NCBI RefSeq assembly: GCF_964355755.1 | Contig: NC_092671.1 | Location: forward strand, 20,674,001-20,738,000 | Length of the DNA stretch: 64,000 bases | Direction: 5' to 3' | Source of the DNA: Antedon mediterranea | Lineage: Eukaryota > Echinodermata > Crinoidea > Comatulida > Antedonidae | Shown here: positions 10,703 to 23,200 of the stretch, in pieces | Position numbering within the stretch: position 1 is the first letter of the stretch | Layout: each line of letters begins with the position of its first letter | Position numbers and translations under genes: made by a program | The notes under the pieces: model-generated | Seen by the model: only the letters and a program-made list of their open reading frames with translations | Databases searched by the model: none | What the model was told of the DNA's origin: nothing

Positions 10703-11992
10703 TACAGTCAACTCTGCCAATACCGGACACCCTTGGGCGCATATATTTTCTGGTTTTTCGAAAGTCCGGTTTCCTGAAAACATACTTTTAAAGTCATCAC
10801 GTTGTCACTGAAAATGCTTTGAATCACCGGTCCGAATGCTGCCCGGTACGGTCTAGCGTAGGGAAGGCCTAGGCTATGATTGTGTCAAGCTAGTTTTAAT
10901 TAAATAATACTGATAGGCCTACTTTATTAATATTAAGCCAATTCAATTTACCTTTTTTAAAAGTTACATTATTTAATGTACCAATAAAACATTGTTTTTT
11001 TTTGTAAATTATTGTTTCTCAATGTGTTTTTAGCGGCAAAAAGGCCTAGGCTAGGCCTACGTACGTACGGTGAACATAATTTTGGTCGTTTATTGTTTAT
11101 ATCGCGAGCTAGCAGCAGCATGGGTGATAAAAATAGCAGAGCGGGGCTTTGATTGATGCGCATGTGCAGAGGTGTCATAATCAAATAAAAACACCCACAC
11201 TTAGACCACATGTTTTTTAAGCTCCTTTATTTTGACGTAATTTGATAGCAATAAACGAGCCAAGCAATAATGACACAATAATTAATTGGTAACATTTCAA
11301 AGTTTATTAACACTAGTTAAGTCAAGTTCATTCCGTTTACGTTTTGCCATAATGATTTCCAAATTTATAATGATGCACATTTTTAGTGAAACATTCCTTT
11401 TTAAAGTCCTATTGCAATTGTGAATTTAACAATAATTTAAACAAAACAAAGACACAAAGTGGAATGTAAATTTAACTTTATTAAAAAACAATTCATATGC
11501 TAAAAAACAGGGAGTTGTTAACAACTCTCTGCTAAAAACAATAGACATTAAGACATAGCGCTTCACCGCAGTTCGATACTCAACAAACCAATTGCCGCTT
11601 CGTGGGTTAACAATGAACTGACCTGTCAATCACAGTGTAGCGCTCCATGGCAACATTATTTGATCGTACCGCGAAACGTCGCGCACTTCATGCATGGTCC
11701 GGTCAGGGTATGGTTAAAAGTACATTGTGAATGTATTGAATCCGAGTCAGCGACGACGATGTTACGTTGTTTTCGTAAATATTTGGAGTTTTTTAACTGT
11801 CAGTCCGGTTTTCAGACGCTAATTTTCGTGTTTTGTACTTCATAATTTGTCCGGATTCCGGAATTGGGTATTCCGGTTTTCATAATAAATTACAGTACAT
11901 TTAGAATAGGGACAAATTGGGCCATCCAAAAAAGTCCGGTTTTCCGTGAATTCCGGTTTTGGGAGAGTCCGGTATTGGGAAAGTTGACTGTA
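10703..11992. mobile_element. Pogo/Tigger-like non-autonomous DNA element
   Basis: The inverted ends CAGTCAACTCTGCCAATACC (10705) and GGTATTGGGAAAGTTGACTG (ends 11990) are flanked by TA on both sides, as for the Tc1/mariner-pogo group. Repeated 'TCCGG' words lie in both subterminal regions. The interior (1.29 kb) has no transposase frame, so it must be mobilised in trans. Confidence 0.8.
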
Positions 11993-12171
11993 TATGGATT
12001 GTAATAACTAACTTGATTTATAGTAAACTGGATTTTATTAGGTTCTTTATTAAATATTTTATAAAATAACATATTTTTCCAACATTTGACAAGAACATAC
12101 AAGTGCATGCAATTGCAAGGTATAGAGGATTGCCAGATCACTAAACATAAAAAAAAAATATATAACTCTAC

Positions 12172-12396
12172 CTTTCCCGAGTACAGGAATGTCTTACATT
12201 GTGCTAACAGACAATATATTAATTCTACTGTGACACCAGATTCCTTATTTTCATCATACATTTCAAGGAATTCGAAATTAGTTTTACAGTTTCCAAGTGT
12301 AGATAGAATACTGCACACTTCAAGCCTATGTTGGCTCTTCTCCTCTTCTGAACCAATTGTACTGGCTAATAGTAAAGTAACTACACGCTGTAAGGG
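12172..12396 (-). CDS. ESPL1: Separase exon 8 of those placed
   Basis: This is a 225-bp exon (75 codons, phase 0 both sides) with a pyrimidine-rich acceptor TTTATTTATAG and donor AAAG|GTAGAG. The translation starts 'PLQRVVTLLLASTIGSEEE' and includes 'CSILSTLGNCKTNFEFLEM' and 'VTVELIYCLLAQCKTFLYS'. It fits the vertebrate block with 'MQALEVLLLLRIVSERL' and 'LLTLGCPSYAQLHLEEA'. The alternating helices continue the TPR-like superhelix. Confidence 0.88.
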
Positions 12397-12576
12397 CTAT
12401 AAATAAAGAAAGAAAGGGAGAACAAATTTCATTAGATCTCTTAATATTTGGTACATCTATCAAATCTTGTATCATATTTTTTAGAAATCGGCTTTAACAT
12501 GTTCTAGAATTAGCTACTGTGCCTTTCATTTTCAAATTAGATGTTCAAAATAACTCCTATTCTTCCATTAATTTAA

Positions 12577-13999
12577 CATACTAGATGGTACGCTCGCTTC
12601 GCTCGCGTACCATCTCGGTCCTGCCCACAGATGGTTCTCGAATACACAGTAATTTCAGCGTAACAAAACTGGCGATTTCACTAAATGTACGTACCACAGG
12701 ACTACAATACATTGTCGTTTACAGAAACGAATAAATAGACACGATGATTTATGTAGTCAACTAAAATTAGCACCCTGGGAATTACTTCCGAAGGAGAAAC
12801 TTATCACAAAATGAGCCCAATTTTTTGATTTGGACTCATTTAAAGAAACCCACTTTGTGTTTTGTATGTAACATTAGGGTTGAGGGATGGGAAAGCGGAT
12901 AGGTACAAAGAGGAACAATTTTTAAATATATTCTTTATCCACTCAGTAACAAAATATTTTGTTCATGTTTTATAGGCCTATAAATAATATACCTCTAAAT
13001 ACAGTAAAATATTTGCGATTTAATACTTTGTTAAAACTGTCACTGTCATAATCGATTGAAATATTAAAGTACATGTAACGATACACCACTACGACGTTTA
13101 TATTATTGGTAATTAATGTGTTTATATCTAACAGTAGAGCCTAACCACAATCTCAGTAATTATATATCTAACAGTAGAGCCTAACCACAATCTCAGTAAT
13201 AAAGTTTATTTGTATATATTTTTATATTACATCTGTCAGTATAAAGTTTATTTGTATATAATAATGTGTTTATATATCTAACAGTAGAGCCTATCCACAA
13301 TTTCAGTAATAAAGTTTATTTGTATATATTTTTATATTAAATCTAACAGTACGAACATTCACAGAAAGAAATGTTAGCCCGAATGTTCGATTCAAATGAG
13401 GACCAACAATAGTTAATAGGTATTTACAGTATTGTCAAAGTATTGCAAGTTTATTCTTAAAGGGCCCATATATTTACCTACCGCATGTGTTAAACCAAGG
13501 GCTCATAAATTTACCTACTTGTGTTAAACCAAACTCTGGCAGACTGAGAGATTGGGATGTTCCATTCATCGCAAATCAATAGATTTGTATAAACGTATAT
13601 TAAATCTATCAAAATAGTATTTTTTATAGCAACATTATGATGCTGTACTCTAGCTGTTCAACCGATTTTCAGCCATTAAAAACAATTATCGTAGGAGGAG
13701 ATAGGAAAATGCGAAGCCTCCTCGCATTTTTGTGGCGGGTATTTTTCAAGATGGACATCCATTAGACAGTGTATACCACGATCGGAAAACACCCCTATTT
13801 GGGGCAAATCGTTGAACCTAAATTCGTTTTAATTGTCAATAACTAATTATCTAAATTAATTTAATTAGTAAACAGGGTTACATCAGGTGGATAAAATCAA
13901 TACCGAAAGTACGAACCAACTTTATATACCATCGAGTACAAATTCTAAAAGTAAGGCGCGATTTACCGAATTTTGCCCTTACGTAAATTTATATATAGA
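12577..13999. repeat. 1.4-kb dispersed repeat, copy 1
   Basis: It starts with a hairpin (AGATGGTACG ... CGTACCATCT around CTCGCTTCGCTCG) and ends TTACGTAAATTTATATATAG. Copy 2 at 14205-15647 has the same order of blocks (CCCACAGATGGTTCTCGAAT, ACGATACA.CACTACGACG, AATTATCGTAGGAGGAGATA, GACATCCATTAGACAGTGTA). Copy 1 also contains a short tandem expansion at about 13121-13346 of a unit with CTAACAGTAGAGCCTA and AATAAAGTTTATTTG. No transposase or ORF. Possible Helitron-like or other non-autonomous element; class not settled. Confidence 0.7.
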
Positions 14000-14204
14000 T
14001 ATCATAATGGATTTGATGCAGCAACGGTCGCTGTACAGGTAGTTCAAAATACGGAAGTGGAAGGACATTGCCACGTCAGCCAATCAGCGACTCACAACAG
14101 TTACCGAAGATTCAGCCAATCAAATCTAAGTCGAAGCTTGTTAATTTTTTAGTGAAATATGTTACGATAATTATCAAAGCCATTATGGCATATGCATAAT
14201 TGAT

Positions 14205-15647
14205 AACAACTAGCTTCGCTCGCGTACCATCTAGGTCATGCCCACAGATGGTTCTCGAATACATAATAATTTCAGCGTTAAAAAACTGGCGATTTCAAAT
14301 GTACGTACCGCAGGACAATAATACATGTCGTTTACAGGAACGAATAAATAGACACTGTGATTTATGTACTCAACTAAAATTAGCACCCTGGGAATTACTT
14401 CCGAAAGAGAAACTTGAGAAAATGAGACCAATTGTTTAAGTCAAATTTAAACAAACTTAATTTGTGTTTTGTATGTAACATTAGGGCTGAGGGATGGGGA
14501 TGGGGAAGAGGATGGGTGCAAAGAGGAAAACTTTTTAAATATATTCTTTGTCCATTTAGTAACGAAATATTAATTGTTTTCATGTTTTACAAATAATATA
14601 CCACTAAACACAGTAAAACATTGCGATGTAATACTTTGTTGAAACTATCACGGTCCTAGTCGATTGAAATAGTACAGTACATGTAACGATACATCACTAC
14701 GACGTGTATGTTTATATAATGTAAAACAATTTGTGAAAACCACCTCTATTCGGGGAAAATCATAAATTCGATTTAATCGTCAATAAATATTAAATTATCT
14801 AACTCAACTTAAATAGTAGGCGTAATGGTTTTCAATTGTTTCTTAGAGCCAATTCATACTTAAGTTGGTTCCTACCCTACCCACCAAAGTTGTTCTGCGT
14901 TTAGGGCATGTGATGCACCGTTGGCCTATCCTCTACTGGCTTAACAACGCTACTCATGCCAGTGAGGGAAGGGTGATGATGTGGGTGGTTTAACTGCAAT
15001 AATAAAGATTTGTACATAATATACGGCGACTGAAAATGCTAGCTCATTATCCGTTTAAAAAAAAATTATATCCAACCTCTACCGCACAGATTGAAAAAAA
15101 AATGGATCGAATTTCTGTTATGAGTATACAGTACTTGCCTTTACGACGCCTGAGGGAATAGACACTTGTGGAACAGAGATTGGAATATTCCATTCATCGC
15201 AAATCAATACATTTGTATAAACGTATATTAAATCTATCAAAATATTAGTTTTTAAAGAAAATCGGCCCGTCTTCAACATTATGATGCTGTACTCGAGCTG
15301 TTCAACCGGTTTCCAGCCATTAAAAACAATTATCGTAGGAGGAGATAGGAAAATGCGAAGCATCCTCGTATTATTGTCTGCGGGTATTTTTCGAGACGGA
15401 CATCCATTAGACAGTGTATACCACGATCGAAAAACACCCCTATTTGGGGCAAATCGTTGAACCTAAATTCGTTTTAATTGTCAATAACTAATTATCTAAC
15501 TCAATTTAATTAGTAAACAGGGTTACATCAGGTGGTTAAAATCAGTACCTAGATTCTAACCAACTTTATATACCATCGAGTAAACATTCTAGAAATAACG
15601 CGCGATTTACCGAATTTTGCCCTTACGTAAATTTATATATAGATAAG
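14205..15647. repeat. 1.4-kb dispersed repeat, copy 2
   Basis: This is a second direct copy of the 12577-13999 repeat, about 200 bases downstream of the first. Its 5' hairpin is truncated (begins CTTCGCTCGCGTACCATCT). It ends with the same TTACGTAAATTTATATATAG. Short frames inside are not conserved between the two copies and are not genes. It lies in the intron between separase exons 7 and 8. Confidence 0.7.
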
Positions 15648-15953
15648 TGTAGCTTTTTTTAAATGTAACATAGTCAAGTAAAAAATAATAAAAGAAATGG
15701 ATAGATAAAAAAAAATCAATACATAATAGATTCATTTAGCTGCATGCTGGTCGTACGAAACAAATTTGTAGTGATCAAAACAATGAAGTTACCAAGTTTT
15801 CTGCTGTTATTTTATTTATGCTCTACCTTGGTATTGAGCACTCCATCCTAACAGTCTGATAATTTCAACCTGAATATAGATTCATTTATATTTATTATGT
15901 ACAGCTGTGTGTGTATTTATGTGTGTATCATTATTAAGGAAATAAATATTTAC

Positions 15954-16223
15954 CTGATTTTGCAAGAAGTAGATTGCTGCTGCCATCTGCATACATTGCT
16001 GTAATTCTAGCTTAAAATGACAAGCCAAAGTGTCACTGTCAACCAATTGTCTCCAGATACCAACCGCTTTGTTTAGTGGTTCCATTACATTGTTCTCTAA
16101 TCCTAAGTTACTTGTAGGTGCAATAAATGAACCAGAGTACAAAAGCTTTTCTTCCTCACATTTACTGGTTTGCTGAACTCTCTTATTATTTGTTATTTCA
16201 TCTTGTTTAATTGTTTCATATAC
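15954..16223 (-). CDS. ESPL1: Separase exon 7 of those placed
   Basis: This is a 270-bp exon (90 codons, phase 0 to phase 0) with acceptor TATTTTCAG and donor CAG|GTAAAT. It opens with a polar, probably disordered stretch 'VYETIKQDEITNNKRVQQ', then 'LNKAVGIWRQLVDSD' and 'QQCMQMAAAIYFLQNQ'. It corresponds to the vertebrate 'LDQALALWKELLTKG...LQQTAASLQILAALYQLV' part of the arm. The variable polar stretch sits where vertebrate separase also has a loop. Confidence 0.9.
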
Positions 16224-16536
16224 CTGAAAATAATACTATAAACAATTATTATTATTTTATTCCTTGTATTTATAAGCCCTGAAAGTATGTCGGCAATAAT
16301 CTCCGGTGCTGTAAAATCCATGTCGGCATTTTAATAAAGTGTTTATTTTAAGTAATGGGCATGATCGCATGGTGGTGCTGGAAGTTTCAAATCGTTTTTA
16401 TGCCTAGCTAAGCCTAGAATAGTGTAGTGATATTAGGTATCCCAATGTAAAAATTTAAATTAATGATGGTACTTTTTCTGAAAAAAAAACTTTTGCAATC
16501 TAAATGATTGAAATCGGATTATCCATTCAAAAGTAT

Positions 16537-16974
16537 GGTCCGTAAAGCTTCTTAAATTCCTTCGGTACATTTATTCCTAACGTACTTGCTTTATATAGTA
16601 GCTTGATAAATACTCCACTTATTAAATAATTTAATAAATCAGTAAAATTGACGTTTCGAAGCAAATATTCCATCCATGAGAAGCGACATTCGCCATGCCT
16701 CGTGTGCACGGAAGACTAGTTCCGAAAATGGAACAGTTCACTGCGGGGGTATCCAATCATAATTTAACGCGCTAATAAATGCATACCATGCAAATTGCCT
16801 GGGCGACGGTAATTTAGTAATAAACCGAGAACTGAACCGATTTACATTCAAAAAAATTACTCCACCACCTATTATGGCCGCTGTGCGATCGTGTTTTGAA
16901 AATGGGTAGGTGTTTTCCAAAGATATTTTTAGCACGCGGATTTCGGCTCGCCGGCTTTTGTACCTCATTTTTAA
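16537..16974. repeat. Repeat copy, inverted relative to 45235-45525
   Basis: The sequence from AAGCTTCTTAAATT through TTGACGTTTCGAAGCAAATA to GCCTGGGCGACGGTAATTTA is the reverse complement of the block at 45235-45525 with modest divergence. It is adjacent to a 3'-truncated copy of the TTAA-flanked element. No coding evidence. Confidence 0.65.
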
Positions 16975-17388
16975 CCCTTTCCCTACGTTTTTTAGATCTA
17001 ATTTAAGATCACAAACTATATCTAATGTAAAAATAATACTATTGGTCCTATTGCGATAACTTTTTTCGTCTTTGAATGATTAAAAATGTGAAAAATAAGT
17101 CGATTCTAATAATTATAGTGGCCCGCTATAAATCCCAAAATGCATTGAGCGCGGATTGATACTTTTGTTTTTCTTCTGTAATTCACCCACTTTTCGATCG
17201 ACCGTGAGGCCAAAACAAATGGAAGACATTTCAGCGAAAATACCGGGTTTTCCCCAATTTGTATCAACGGAGTCTGGCAAAAATAGAAAGACAATTAATG
17301 CAGCAACTATACAACGTCAGGCTAGGTATATTTCTAGCGTACGATGTTCGTACGTTACCGATGTTTACCAGCTAGGCCTACAAAACTA
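16975..17388. mobile_element. Truncated copy of the TTAA-flanked 626-bp element
   Basis: It shares CCCTACGTTTTTTAGATCTA, GCAGCAACTATACAACGTCA and CCAGCTAGGCCTACAAAACT with the two full copies at 36577-37202 and 37566-38191, but stops near 17388, about 220 bases short of the right end. It lies 140 bases upstream (gene sense: downstream) of separase exon 6. Confidence 0.75.
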
Positions 17389-17525
17389 ACAATACCCTCA
17401 AAGAAATAAAATAAATAAAGCATCGTGTCTCAAATCCTGTGGAAATTGTATGTGTATATTTCCATTACTTGACAGATCAAAATTTATACTGAACATGGTC
17501 AAAACTATTAACTACAAAAATTTAC

Positions 17526-17691
17526 CTGACTTACAGTTGATTCCATTTCACACACATATAGCCAAAAGTATGCAAACGATAACTCAACAAGCTTATCCGA
17601 TTGCCTAGCAGCATCAGACTGATTAATTCTGGTTATATTGAGAAGTTGTTCCAATAATGATATTGCTTCCCTTAAACAATCCTCAGATGAA
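17526..17691 (-). CDS. ESPL1: Separase exon 6 of those placed
   Basis: This is a 166-bp exon with acceptor TCTTGATTAG. It ends at CAG|GTAAAT in phase 0; a second donor-like GTAAGT lies 9 bases inside the exon. It reads 'SSEDCLREAISLLEQLLN' and 'ELSFAYFWLYVCEMES'. The vertebrate counterpart is 'CSALDAIREALQLLDSV...KAQALLWLYICTLEAK'; the WLY-C core is shared. It is a TPR-like helix pair of the N-terminal arm. Confidence 0.92.
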
Positions 17692-17771
17692 CTAATCAAG
17701 ATAAAAACAATTTTTTTGAGGAATTTCTCAATACTGACCACCCAGAAAGGTAATTTACGTAGAACAAACAT

Positions 17772-18658
17772 AGAATCAACTTTACATGGAAAGTGACCAC
17801 TATTGTTTGGGTTACATAATCGATTGAAAGGACTTGCTTCTTAGTTTATAAATTGGTCTTTTAGAATAAACAATTTTAAATTAATTACATTATCAATCCA
17901 TACCAGCAAATTTAATGCTTTAAATGCTATCGGCTGGTTGAAAAGACCAATTTTGTTATTAACAAACATTCGAGCACGTCAAAATACTGCTGGTGATGAC
18001 ATTTTCATGCTGCATTTTGACTGATAATTTCATGGAGGCACAAATTTAATTAAACAGCAAGAAATTCCCAGGGCCAGCCCAGGTTTGGATGGGGGGGGGG
18101 GGGGAGACTTAACATGTTTTTAATTGTACATGAATAATTTTAGCATAACTGAAGAGAAAAGTTTATATATTCCATATTCCCATTCCTTACAATGTGACCT
18201 ACAGTACAGCTAAAAATTACTGAAACATAACCCACTTTCCACCCTTCCATCAGAGGCATAGCAAAACAAAGCCTCTCGTAGTATCGCGATCCAAGAACAC
18301 TACCTTCTCGTGGTATCGCGTGGGATTAAAAAAAAACTTTCGTGGGAGCGTGATAAAAAAAGAACACTTTGTGGGTTGCGATCATAAAACAATGTCCCAC
18401 ACGTAGGCTACGAAAGGTTACGCGAGGAAACGAAGCAGTAATCAATAGCTATACTGTAGGACAATCATGAACAGTCATTTTTATTTTAGGTACTGCCTAG
18501 GCTAGGCCGCCTACTAGTTTAGCTAGAACTAGGCTGCATACATACACGTCAAACATACTTCTACCTCGGAAACAGAATGTGTTAGGTGTTGCCAAGTGCA
18601 GTTAGTTTTGGGAGATTCCACTGTATTAAGTCACACAACATGTGCTTAATTTTAAAAG
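17772..18658. other. Intron stretch without recognisable gene
   Basis: AT-rich intron of separase. It contains a run of about 14 G at 18090-18104, a short set of 'TATCGCG' words near 18280-18320, and AGGCTAGG motifs near 18500. No ORF, splice pair or repeat pairing was convincing. Confidence 0.5.
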
Positions 18659-18982
18659 ATGATTGTCCCCCAAAATCATGAAAAATGAAGATGAATTAAA
18701 TCAGACATTGAATATGTTATTTTGTATTTTTAATAAAGTTAATCACTTCCATAGAAAAAAAAAATATTTTCACCTATAAATTGACAAAATAAATTATTAA
18801 ATTCAACCAAAAATCCATTGGCTGGCAGCCAATTTGACAATTTTTTGCTTTAAATTACAGTTCTTTCAGGTATATACATTTTTTTTCGACCCAATTTTTG
18901 GTCAAAGTGGATAACTATTATGTTACATAAAAATGGCATATTCAACAAAAATGTTGTTAAAAATTAATGCATCTTTAAGGTA
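18659..18982. mobile_element. MITE family A, reverse-oriented copy
   Basis: It starts with GATTGTCCCCCAAAA and runs to AATGCATCTTTAAG. The internal words TTAATCACTTCCATAGAAAA, GGCTGGCAGCCAATTTGAC and AACTATTATGTTACAT match the 1676-1985 copy in reverse complement. It lies 133 bases past the separase exon 5 donor. Confidence 0.8.
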
Positions 18983-19114
18983 AAATTGTGTGCATTTTCT
19001 TCAGAACATAATATAGTATGCATGGGGCAGTAATATTCCCTCATTCAATCAATCTTAATTCAATTGATTAATGTTTAATTGTTGTAATATATTTTTGGGT
19101 TGGCATATACTCAC

Positions 19115-19255
19115 AAATCTGTGTCAAAATCTCTACATATGAGCAACTTAGCAAGATGAATAAGCATTACTGCTCGCTTCAATGCAAATTGCTCACAATT
19201 GTAGATCTCCAGTAAATCACATACCACAGCATACTGTTCAACAACAGTGTTATAT
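19115..19255 (-). CDS. ESPL1: Separase exon 5 of those placed
   Basis: This is a 141-bp exon with acceptor TTCCTCTCAG and donor GATTT|GTGAGT. The translation contains 'VVCDLLEIYNCEQFALKRA' and 'IHLAKLLICRDFDTD'. It parallels the vertebrate '[20 protein letters not shown]' and 'THLVELAQVLCYHDF', one of the best-conserved parts of the arm. The CDLLE core is identical. It lies between a MITE 135 bp downstream and a LINE 3' fragment upstream. Confidence 0.92.
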
Positions 19256-19377
19256 CTGAGAGGAAAAAATCAACAACTTAAATTTCTTTACAACAAATAC
19301 TATTTAAAGATATATATATTTATCATTTATTTATAATAATGTTGACACTAAGCTTTTTCCAAATAAAAGATGAAATG

Positions 19378-19760
19378 AAAAAGAGCTCTTAGAATCATTC
19401 TAGGGCCTGAATATATCTGTTATGACCTAGCACTTAATTATTTTTATACCAACTCTCCATGACAGACATGAGAAACTTGTTTTTGGCTTTGGTAGCAAAC
19501 TAATCTCCTCAAAAGAAATACCGTAGCATGCACCCCCCTGTACATAATTCTGTTAGACAACTAAGGAATGGCAACTCCAATAAACTGGAAGTACCACTAG
19601 CTCGAACGGAAAGGTATAAACGATCACCAATCTCAACATTAGTCAAACCTTAAATAGATAATTTATTGAATTTTGGATTAATGCTTAAATTTAATTAATT
19701 TTTAATTGTACATATCTTTATAACTTTTAAATTAAATTGTAATTTTTTTAACTATACCGT
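19378..19760 (+). pseudogene. LINE 3' coding fragment (C-terminal tail)
   Basis: It reads 'KRALRIILGPEYICYDLAL', then after frameshifts 'HDRHEKLVFGFGSKLI' and 'SVRQLRNGNSNKLEVPLART' and 'ERYKRSPISTLVK'. This is the usual C-terminal pattern of Jockey/CR1-group LINEs (QKRALRIIL..Y.Y..AL ... R..RREKL ... R...Y..S.I..L...LN). Several frame breaks show it is dead. Confidence 0.65.
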
Positions 19761-20284
19761 AAATAAAAAAAACACTCTTGATTGTTTTTGGCTTTAAAAA
19801 ATGGTTGGCTAGGCCTAGCAGCCTTATGCCTCAAAAAGCTAGGTCTACAATATGTTTATTTAATAAACATATTTCAAACTTTTGACGAAACAAAAATTAT
19901 AAAGTAGCTAGTCGTGAGCCTAGATGCTATGAAAAGTGTTTTTAAATATGGTCTTTTTGCATCATTTGTGTACATTTTTTTAATTTTTGCCAGTATCACA
20001 TGTTGGTCTGAAAAACAAAAACAAATATTTTTCCTACCAAACTACACATTGTTGGGAATACCGAAAACAAATTTTTTTTTTTTGCCTTATAGAATCAATT
20101 TACTGTAAAACTTCTAATTGTAACCTTGGGTTATTATTCTTTGATTGTTTTTTTAGGGTGGGTTACTATTAGGAGTTTTACTATTAGAGTATTGGGTAAT
20201 ACTATTAATAATCTTAAATTAGGCACCTGAAAATAGTAACCCACCTAGTGGTGGGTCGAATGCTTACTTGTTTTGATTAGTCCT

Positions 20285-23200
20285 TCTTCACGATTTGTAA
20301 GTCAACATTTAATCTTATTTCTTATCTAAAGCTCTGTCCATCAGAGCAAGTCAACCAGCTTGTACCTGCTCTCCCATAGTTGTGTACAAAATACCAAATT
20401 TAAAGCCAAGGAAACATGATCTTGCTAGGCCTAGGTTTGGTGTGGCTACTAACTTTTGGCAGCCTTCGAGAAGCCCCTTATCAGGGTTTTGGCTCACTCA
20501 CAGATGTAAACAAAGTGGGCCTAGCCAACTTCCAATCCAGCCAATTACGAAATAGGTATGGAGCTCCCTGTATGTACTATACCAATCACACCGCTACATT
20601 TAATGGAACATTAATTACGGCAGGAGACATAGAGACAAATCCTGGTCCTGTCAAGAATCCTTGTGCAGTTTGTGAACGCCCTGTGGCAAGAAACCATCGC
20701 TATGTTCAATGTACTGATTGTCTTAAGGACTGTCATTTGAAATGCGGACGAATTGATCTAAAGCAAAATTGTTCTCTAAATTGGATATGCCCACGCTGCC
20801 TAATCCTTCAAATTTCTCCATATATTATGGATACGGAGATTATCGACTCTGACAACATTAACGTACCAAGACCAGAAAATATTAATGACATTGTTGATCT
20901 TGCAGTTTTCAAAAACAAAGGGCTACATTTGATTCATCTTAATGCTAGATCCCTTCTGCCCAAACTTTCTGAGCTCAAACTAATTGCAATCAATACCAAG
21001 GCAGACGTTATTTGTGTCACTGAGACATGGCTACATGCGTCAATCACAGACGACGAAATAAAAATGAATGGTTACAGCTCTGTCAGATGTGACAGAAAAT
21101 CAGATGCTCATGGTGGAACTTTAATTTATATAAAAGATAGCCTTGCTTTTAATGAAGTGCCTGTAACAGCAATCAGCAATCTGGAATCGGTATGGATTGA
21201 CATAATTTTACCCAAGTCTAAACCCATTCTAATAGGGTGTGTCTATCGACCACCGAATCAGCATTGCTTCATCGAGGATTTCAACACCCTAATTGGAGGC
21301 AATGAAAAAGAGACCATTATATTAGGTGATTTTAATATCAACGTTCTCGATCGAAAGAATCCCCTGACAAAACAGTATGAAGAGTTGCTGAATAATCATG
21401 GCATGGACCAATTAATTAAAGAACCATCCAGAATTACGTCAACATCATCAACATTGATAGACCACATATTGTGTAACAACAAGGACACAATTACTCATAG
21501 TGGTATACTCAAATATGGTCTTAGTGACCACTTCATCACCTTTTGTATTAGAAAAAAGTCTCGTGCTAAATTAAACGAACATAAATATGCCGAGTTTCGG
21601 TCTTTAAAAAATTATACACCCGAACTACTTAATTCTGCATTATCTGAAAATATAGACTGGTCTAACGTGTATAACTCAAACGATGTAAATATTGCTTTTA
21701 AAAATTTTCACCAGCACCTTATAACACTAATAGATAAAATAGCTCCAATGAAGCGTATCCGCATTAAATCAAGAACTGAAGAATGGATGACTGGAGACAT
21801 TCTTAGTTTGCTGCGTGAACGAGACAGGCTACTAAAAAGGTTCACTAACAACAAAACTCATTTAGATATTTATGAAGATTATGTTAAAATTAGAAATTTA
21901 GTTCAAATTAGTATTAAAAATGCTAAAGCCGATTTTATAAAAACCAAAATATTAGAAAATAAAGCTAAACCTAAGGAACTCTGGAGAACTTTAAAAAATC
22001 TAGGTTATAGTAATAAGAACATAAGTGATGCAAAGATAGTGTTAAAAAATGGAGATAGTACTATAAATGACCCTAAAGGTATTGCAACCGAATTCAACAG
22101 ATTCTTTACTCACGTTGCTCAGGATCTCAGAAATAAGTTACCTCAACAAAGCAATCAATATCTACCCGGTTCTAGTTACTTTAAAACTCATTATGATAAG
22201 AAAAATATTACCAAATTTAAGCTTGATCCTGTGAGTGAAGAATTTGTTGAAAAGTATTTAAGTTCACTAAATCCTAATAAAGCCACAGGACCAGACAACA
22301 TCCCTGCTCGTTTTCTAAAAGATGGAGCAACTTTCTTAAAAGGTCCCCTAACCCATATAATAAACCTTTCCCTTAAAACTGAAATTGTACCAGACCAATT
22401 TAAAATAGCAAAAGTAAAGCCGATATTTAAAAAAGGCGATCGTACTGACACAAATAACTACCGCCCTGTTAGCCTATTAAGTTGTACCTCTAAGATTCTA
22501 GAAAAGGCTGTGTATGTCCAGCTAGCCAGACACCTGGAAGATAATGATGTGATAACAGATTCTCAGTCTGGTTTCAGAGAAGGGTTTTCCACTGAAACCT
22601 GTCTTACTCATTTATTGGATCATGTGAAATCAAAAATGGCCAATGGGTTTCTTACAGGTATGGTTTTGCTGGACATTCGAAAGGCCTTCGATTCGGTCGA
22701 TCACTTCATTCTTTGTGATAAACTCAGAAGAATCGGATGCGATTCAACTAAATGGTTCCGCTCTTACTTGTCTAATAGGAAACAATTTGTTGAAATTAAG
22801 GGAGGTAAATCAAAAAATATGGCTATTGCACATGGCGTCCCCCAAGGGAGCATATTGGGACCTTTGCTGTTCCTAGTGTACATAAATGATGTTGTTTCAT
22901 CAGTTGAATCAAAATGTAAAGTGCTACTATATGCAGATGACTGTGCCATCTTGTATTCAGACCGAAACCCTAATACTATTTCGGCTGTACTTAGTGCTTC
23001 GTTAAATCTTTGTAATGATTGGCTTATTGATAATCGACTTACAATTCATCCAGGTAAAACTGAATGCATTCTGTTGGGAACGAAACGTCGATTAAAAAAT
23101 GTCTCATTCCAACTCAATGCCCTTGAATGTGATATCAAATCAACAGAGTCGGTAAGGTATTTAGGTGTCCAGATTGACCAACAGGCTTCTGGGAATCTGA

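Noticed and set aside
11890-12318. A 142-aa protein reading through 11890-12171
   Set aside because: Only 12172-12396 is separase coding; the remainder crosses the donor into the pogo-like element.
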